Assembly: GCA_032622095.1 (NCBI GenBank)
Contig: CP136066.1
Span: 169,954,664 to 170,018,663, forward strand
DNA from: Siphonodentalium dalli
Taxonomy: Eukaryota; Mollusca; Scaphopoda; Gadilida; Siphonodentaliidae
Reading direction: 5' to 3'
DNA length: 64,000 nt
Shown here: piece after piece, positions 59,820 to 64,000 of the stretch
How positions within the stretch are numbered: the stretch's first letter is position 1
Layout of the letters: each line of letters begins with the position of its first letter
Program-made: the position numbers and the translations under genes
Notes under the pieces: model-generated
Database searches by the model: none
The model's input: the letters and a program-made list of their open reading frames with translations, nothing else
What the model was told of the DNA's origin: nothing

Positions 59820-62415
59820 AAATATATTTTCGTATTATATAAACACGATCACAGTGGATTTACATCGTGTAAAACATAACTACATCATCAATTTGCTGCG
59901 ATGATCAATGAATGTGTATATGCTCAAATTATGATTCTGATACATTGAAATAGTTATGGACTGCACTCTCAAATAAAGCAATTGATTGAGTTACTCCATA
60001 GAACCTATAGCCGCGATAGTACCAAACAGGTTGATACTACATGCCTTTAGAACCTGTTTAACGCTATAGAACCCAGATGATAAGTTCCGCAGAGAACCAA
60101 ATCGTTGGCCACAAGCTGATTTGGTGAGACCGTCACGTGTGTCGATATCGAGTGCCGTGTGCAAATGATCAAAATAAAGTGAAAAAATGGCCGCTTATCG
60201 ACTCGCTGTCATAGATATATCGTTTAAAAGTACCTTATAACAACACAAAAACACGACGCAACACCCGCTTGCATCTTTTATTTAAAGGCGAATTCGGCCT
60301 CGATTTACAGGCACACATTTGAAGTTTTAGTGTTTCCTAAAATGAAACGATAAGAATTTGCCGGTTGCTAAGTTACAATGAAGGTATGAAAATTTAAATG
60401 AAAAATGAATTTATTTTGGCCAAATTTGGTGAAATTGGATCAAATAGGTTACTTCTTGTACTGTAGATGTTCTGGAATAATGTCAACACTGTTTGATTTG
60501 GGTCTTAATCTGAATCGGAGTAGCTGTTAAACTACAAAAACCGGTCGCTGTTGATATTTTAGAGTTGTTATTAATTCAACTGTCAGTGAGTGTCATTGTT
60601 CACAACATTCCAACACTGGCAACAGCTGTCCAAGCCAATGATGTCGGTGTTACACTTGGTACTGATACGAGAATAATTCCCCAAAGCTTTGATGTCAACC
60701 ACTAGTAATTAGTACATGACAATATTATCAACAACAACACGTAGAAACTGAGAAAGTTTAGTCAGAATTGGTGTGTCGATATTGTCTTCTTCGGAATTAA
60801 TTATTGCGAACTGACGTGTCGACACAGATCAGTCTCTCGTCTCATATGATACATCATCATATTTCATCGAAATATATGCGTGGCCATGTCTACCAGTTTT
60901 GGAGTCTGCTGAACATTGTTTTGAATGTTTCTACGGAGTCTGCGACAAACTGATAGGCCTACTGATTTATAGTGTTTTGATGTATGCATCATTGCATGTA
61001 CTGGTTTTAAGGTTGTAGGCCGTTAATGACCGCAGTTGTACCGCCATTCAACCACGCAGTCACGTGGTATCACCACGATTGATAGTTTTCTTATACGGCA
61101 TAACATATCGCCCAGTTACATGTATGGAGTCTGCTATTATTTTGATCGAAACGATGGTGACGCTGTGATATTGTTGTGATATATGTATGGAATGACGGAT
61201 AATCTCGGAGACACGAATCAAATTCTGGGACACACATTATCATTGAATCCGTCACAAGCTTGTATTAGAAGTTGACTTTGTTCACTGTAACGTACTACAG
61301 CTATGCTCTAATTAATAGTCCCCTTTAACAAGGTTGTTGGGCGTTAATGACACCGGTTATACCATACCGGCGTTCAACAACGGCCAAGTGGTTGACATGT
61401 TGCAACCGCGGGTTTTCTTACTACGGTATTAATAATAATATTTTTCGACCACTGTATTAATTTTTCACATGACCACCTCACACCAAGTCCTGCTTTTTGT
61501 GAGCGCCATGCACCGTGTTAACTATACACAAAACAATATTTCAATTAATAATTTGTTTACAGTTTAATTAACATTCGAAGTTGGTCACTGACCGACATTC
61601 GCAACTGCATCATCAATGCAGCGTCAAGCCATGCCATAAATATACACTCTGTGGTGGTTATATTGCTGACTTTAAAAAGGTATGAAGGTCGGCCATGGTG
61701 GTATTGATCATGATTAATAGCATCAACGCGGTCGAGTAACGCGGAAAAATCGGTGGCCAACGTCATTAAGGGGGGCGGGGGGGTCAATTAGAGCATAGCT
61801 GTATACATACATGTACATGTAGACCATTCCAATGGCCAGATGCATCATGTTCTTATCATTACATGTGTGGCTATCATTCTGAACGATTCGGCCATTTCCG
61901 CTTTGCTAGGATATAACCTCTTCCATAACTGGAAATCATATTCGCAAAATTCTACATTATATGGCTCTGATGATCAGGCAATGACATTGACTCGTTGACG
62001 CATAGATGCGAATGGAGAATAATGTTTTCACCATGGCTGTACCAAACTTGATTATATATTAAATACATTAAACTCGCTGTGTGTTATCTTAGCATTTGTT
62101 CATATACCGATACAGCACATCGGAAGAGTGCGATAAGCACAACACTCAACATCGTGGCATTTTTTTTGGGAGAATAATAATAATTTAGGTGACCCATTCA
62201 ACACAAAAATATTGTGGCGAAGACTAATGAGCGCTATAATGGTATTTTGCAAACAACATGGTGTCAGTTTTAATTAACCAAAGTTAATTGTCTCCCCATT
62301 GTTGAGTATTTTGCTTATCGCACGCTATTTACATACTGTACAACAGGTTTACATAATGCAGCGTAGGAAATACGACAATTACATACTATTTACGCGATAT
62401 TTGTTATGGGTATAA
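59820..62415. other. No supported gene; one diverged direct repeat
   Basis: 61012-61110 and 61331-61440 share AAGGTTGT.GGCCGTTAATGA, TTCAAC and GTTTTCTTA.TACGG in order and each folds partly on itself. Otherwise this is AT-rich sequence without recognisable coding regions. Confidence 0.45.
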
Positions 62416-62419
62416 AGAA

Positions 62420-62761
62420 AGGTCTGAGCGAACCACATATTAACTATAATAGCCTGATCGGGCTAAAATAGACCGATCGGTCTTCCTGGCACAGTACTCA
62501 CTGTTGAAAGAGTGGGAACTCTAAATTTCTTGATAATTTGAATCTGTTTGTTTGAATAGCTGTATACATGTATGTTTATTTTGAATATTCTCAGTAAATA
62601 ATTATGTGGTGTCCTGCAAAAGAGATCAGAATTAATTTTGTTTTAAGTATTGGTTTGCTACCCGTGTCCCACATGCATGTTGGCTGTGAAAGACCGATCA
62701 GTCTATTTTAGCCCGACCATGCTATTATACATGTAGATCGATTTGTGGTTCATCCAGACCT
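62420..62761. mobile_element. 342-bp MITE-like element with ~75-bp inverted ends
   Basis: Ends AGGTCTGAGCGAACCACA and inverted AGGTCTGGATGAACCACA continue inward to TATAATAGC and GGGCTAAAATAGAC.GATCGG on both sides. There is no coding capacity. A target duplication was not resolved. Confidence 0.75.
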
Positions 62762-62829
62762 GTTTAAGATGTCTGATATATTATGTTTATACGGTTCAAG
62801 CCCATTAGTGCCAACGCATAATAATATAT

Positions 62830-63015
62830 CTGCAATAAATCACAAAACTTTGTGATAAATCTCAAACATATTTGCGATAAATTGTAAAGTATAATCACCA
62901 AGTAGTTTTAGAGTTATCGTAAAGATGCTTGAGATTTATCGCAAAGGTTTGCGAGTTATCGCAAAGGTGTTTGTGATTTTTCGCAAAGTCGTTTTGTGAT
63001 TTATCGCAAAGATTT
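62830..63015. repeat. Iterated TTTGCGATAAAT / ATTTATCGCAAA motif, about eight copies
   Basis: Copies of [A/G]ATTTATCGCAAAG or its inverse occur every ~22-30 bp, switching orientation near 62900. The left copies read GATAAAT and the right ones read ATTTATC. It lies between the MITE and unannotated DNA. Confidence 0.75.
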
Positions 63016-64000
63016 TCTCCCCTCAGCACACATGCATGCTGGCTGTTTTAGTCTCATCCGATGTCTGTTCCGTGTACACAAGCAGTTGCAACGCTACGTT
63101 AGTTGCATATGGCCTAGTTGTTGAAATGGCGTTAACCCTGAGGTTCATGACTGGATGTGCGCTGGTGCAGCATTAAAGATATTGCGTCAGTGATATGGAG
63201 CATCGCATATGTAAGAGAATGCACTGGCTCGCAAGGTCCATGTAAATATTGTTAGGCCTATGCATTATCTTACAATTAGTATCATTTAACTGCGTTGATA
63301 AACCATTTTGTCTCCGAATTTCAAATAGTTTTTATATTGACGACGTGTTTTCCTTAGAGGGGTCTCGTTCCCGAGCGATAAGCATATACGTGTACCCGAA
63401 ATCAACGCTATACTAATCGATGTTTTGGCGGGAAATCTATAAATATCGATTTGTTACTAAATATACTGACCTATTTAAATTAACGTTACTTATCAATTGC
63501 CAATCAAAATTAACGTTACTTATTAGTTACGACGTTGACCTAGTGACCTAGAAACCTAGAGACTCAGTATCCAGTTCCACCTCAAACTTTCAAAGTTCAT
63601 AATAATTAACATAACTGATTAAAGTGGTCAGGAGCAAAGGTGAGTTAATCTCAATTATAAATACCAAAAGACGAAACATATTGTACATTTGTGGATGATA
63701 TTTTCTATATAAAAAACGTCAAAAACTAAGTTACAAAAGACGCAAAGTGCTGAAATTTCGAAACTGCAATTGACTGAATTGTAGTAATTTGTAGTTGTGT
63801 ACCGGTACTGTAAAAGTTTTGTCTACATATTTCATTCAATTATTACAAATATTTGACTCGAAACAAAATTCAAGTTTGCCTATTGGACATTTGGAGCTTG
63901 TCTTTAATTTTCTATAGACGTTTTCACCTAAAAGATTGATGGAATAGTGTCAAAGCTCGAAGCCAACAAACTTGAATTATATTAAATATTATACTTAATC
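63016..64000. other. No supported gene
   Basis: AT-rich sequence. TTAACGTTACTTAT occurs twice near 63480-63520. No exon or repeat family was recognised. Confidence 0.4.

Overview
The window looks like repeat-dense, gene-poor nuclear DNA from a marine mollusc. The evidence is AT-rich animal-type sequence with no operons, a tRNA-derived SINE with an (AATC)n tail, the ubiquitous molluscan motif AAGGGAGATAACTC (in the Penelope-like 3' UTR, minus sense), GACGGACG-rich interspersed repeats, and (GTCT)n-bearing Helitron-like elements of the bivalve 'pearl' type. The species cannot be named. No complete host gene is supported. There is one plausible internal exon of a Cys-containing protein (5648-5796, minus) and one possible SWIM-like exon inside a transposon-like segment (35343-35675, minus). 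Nearly all of the many short open frames are by-products of repeats.

Layout. 1-5640: strongly C/A-skewed strand with two minisatellites (138 bp and 162 bp periods) whose units contain hairpins. 5640-11500: candidate exon, diverged ~200 bp molluscan interspersed repeats and a 55-bp satellite. 11521-12572: non-autonomous hAT with a perfect 8-bp target duplication. 13130-14290: GT-rich minisatellite hit by a SINE. 14356-14421: perfect 32-bp-arm palindrome. 15616-18545: two head-to-tail Helitron-like elements joined to a 5'-truncated Penelope-like retroelement (PLE) with an open RT/GIY-YIG frame and an intact-looking dimer-type hammerhead ribozyme motif. 20260-27480: a ~200 bp minisatellite, present on both sides of a tandem array of six Helitron-like elements, a seventh related one, and a pogo/Tigger remnant.

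27484-31480 is a LINE 3' end carrying two nested insertions: a Helitron-like element and a 2.3-kb foldback element with a 9-bp target duplication. A second, uninterrupted copy of the LINE tail at 39872-40281 supplies the empty site for both. 33113-37377 is bounded by 71-72 bp inverted repeats. 42006-49462 is a three-level nest: a hAT relative of the 11521 element, split by a second Helitron-like family, itself split by a 3.6-kb hAT. 50449-59551 is a 9-kb composite of three interlocking inverted-repeat pairs. The last 4.5 kb holds a small MITE and clusters of iterated half-sites.

The most informative content is structural: insertion order can be read from target duplications and internal empty sites, the Helitron-like elements are joined end-to-start as expected for rolling-circle products, and each of their 122-bp monomers carries a 12-bp palindromic GCGCATGCGC site matching the NRF-1 consensus.
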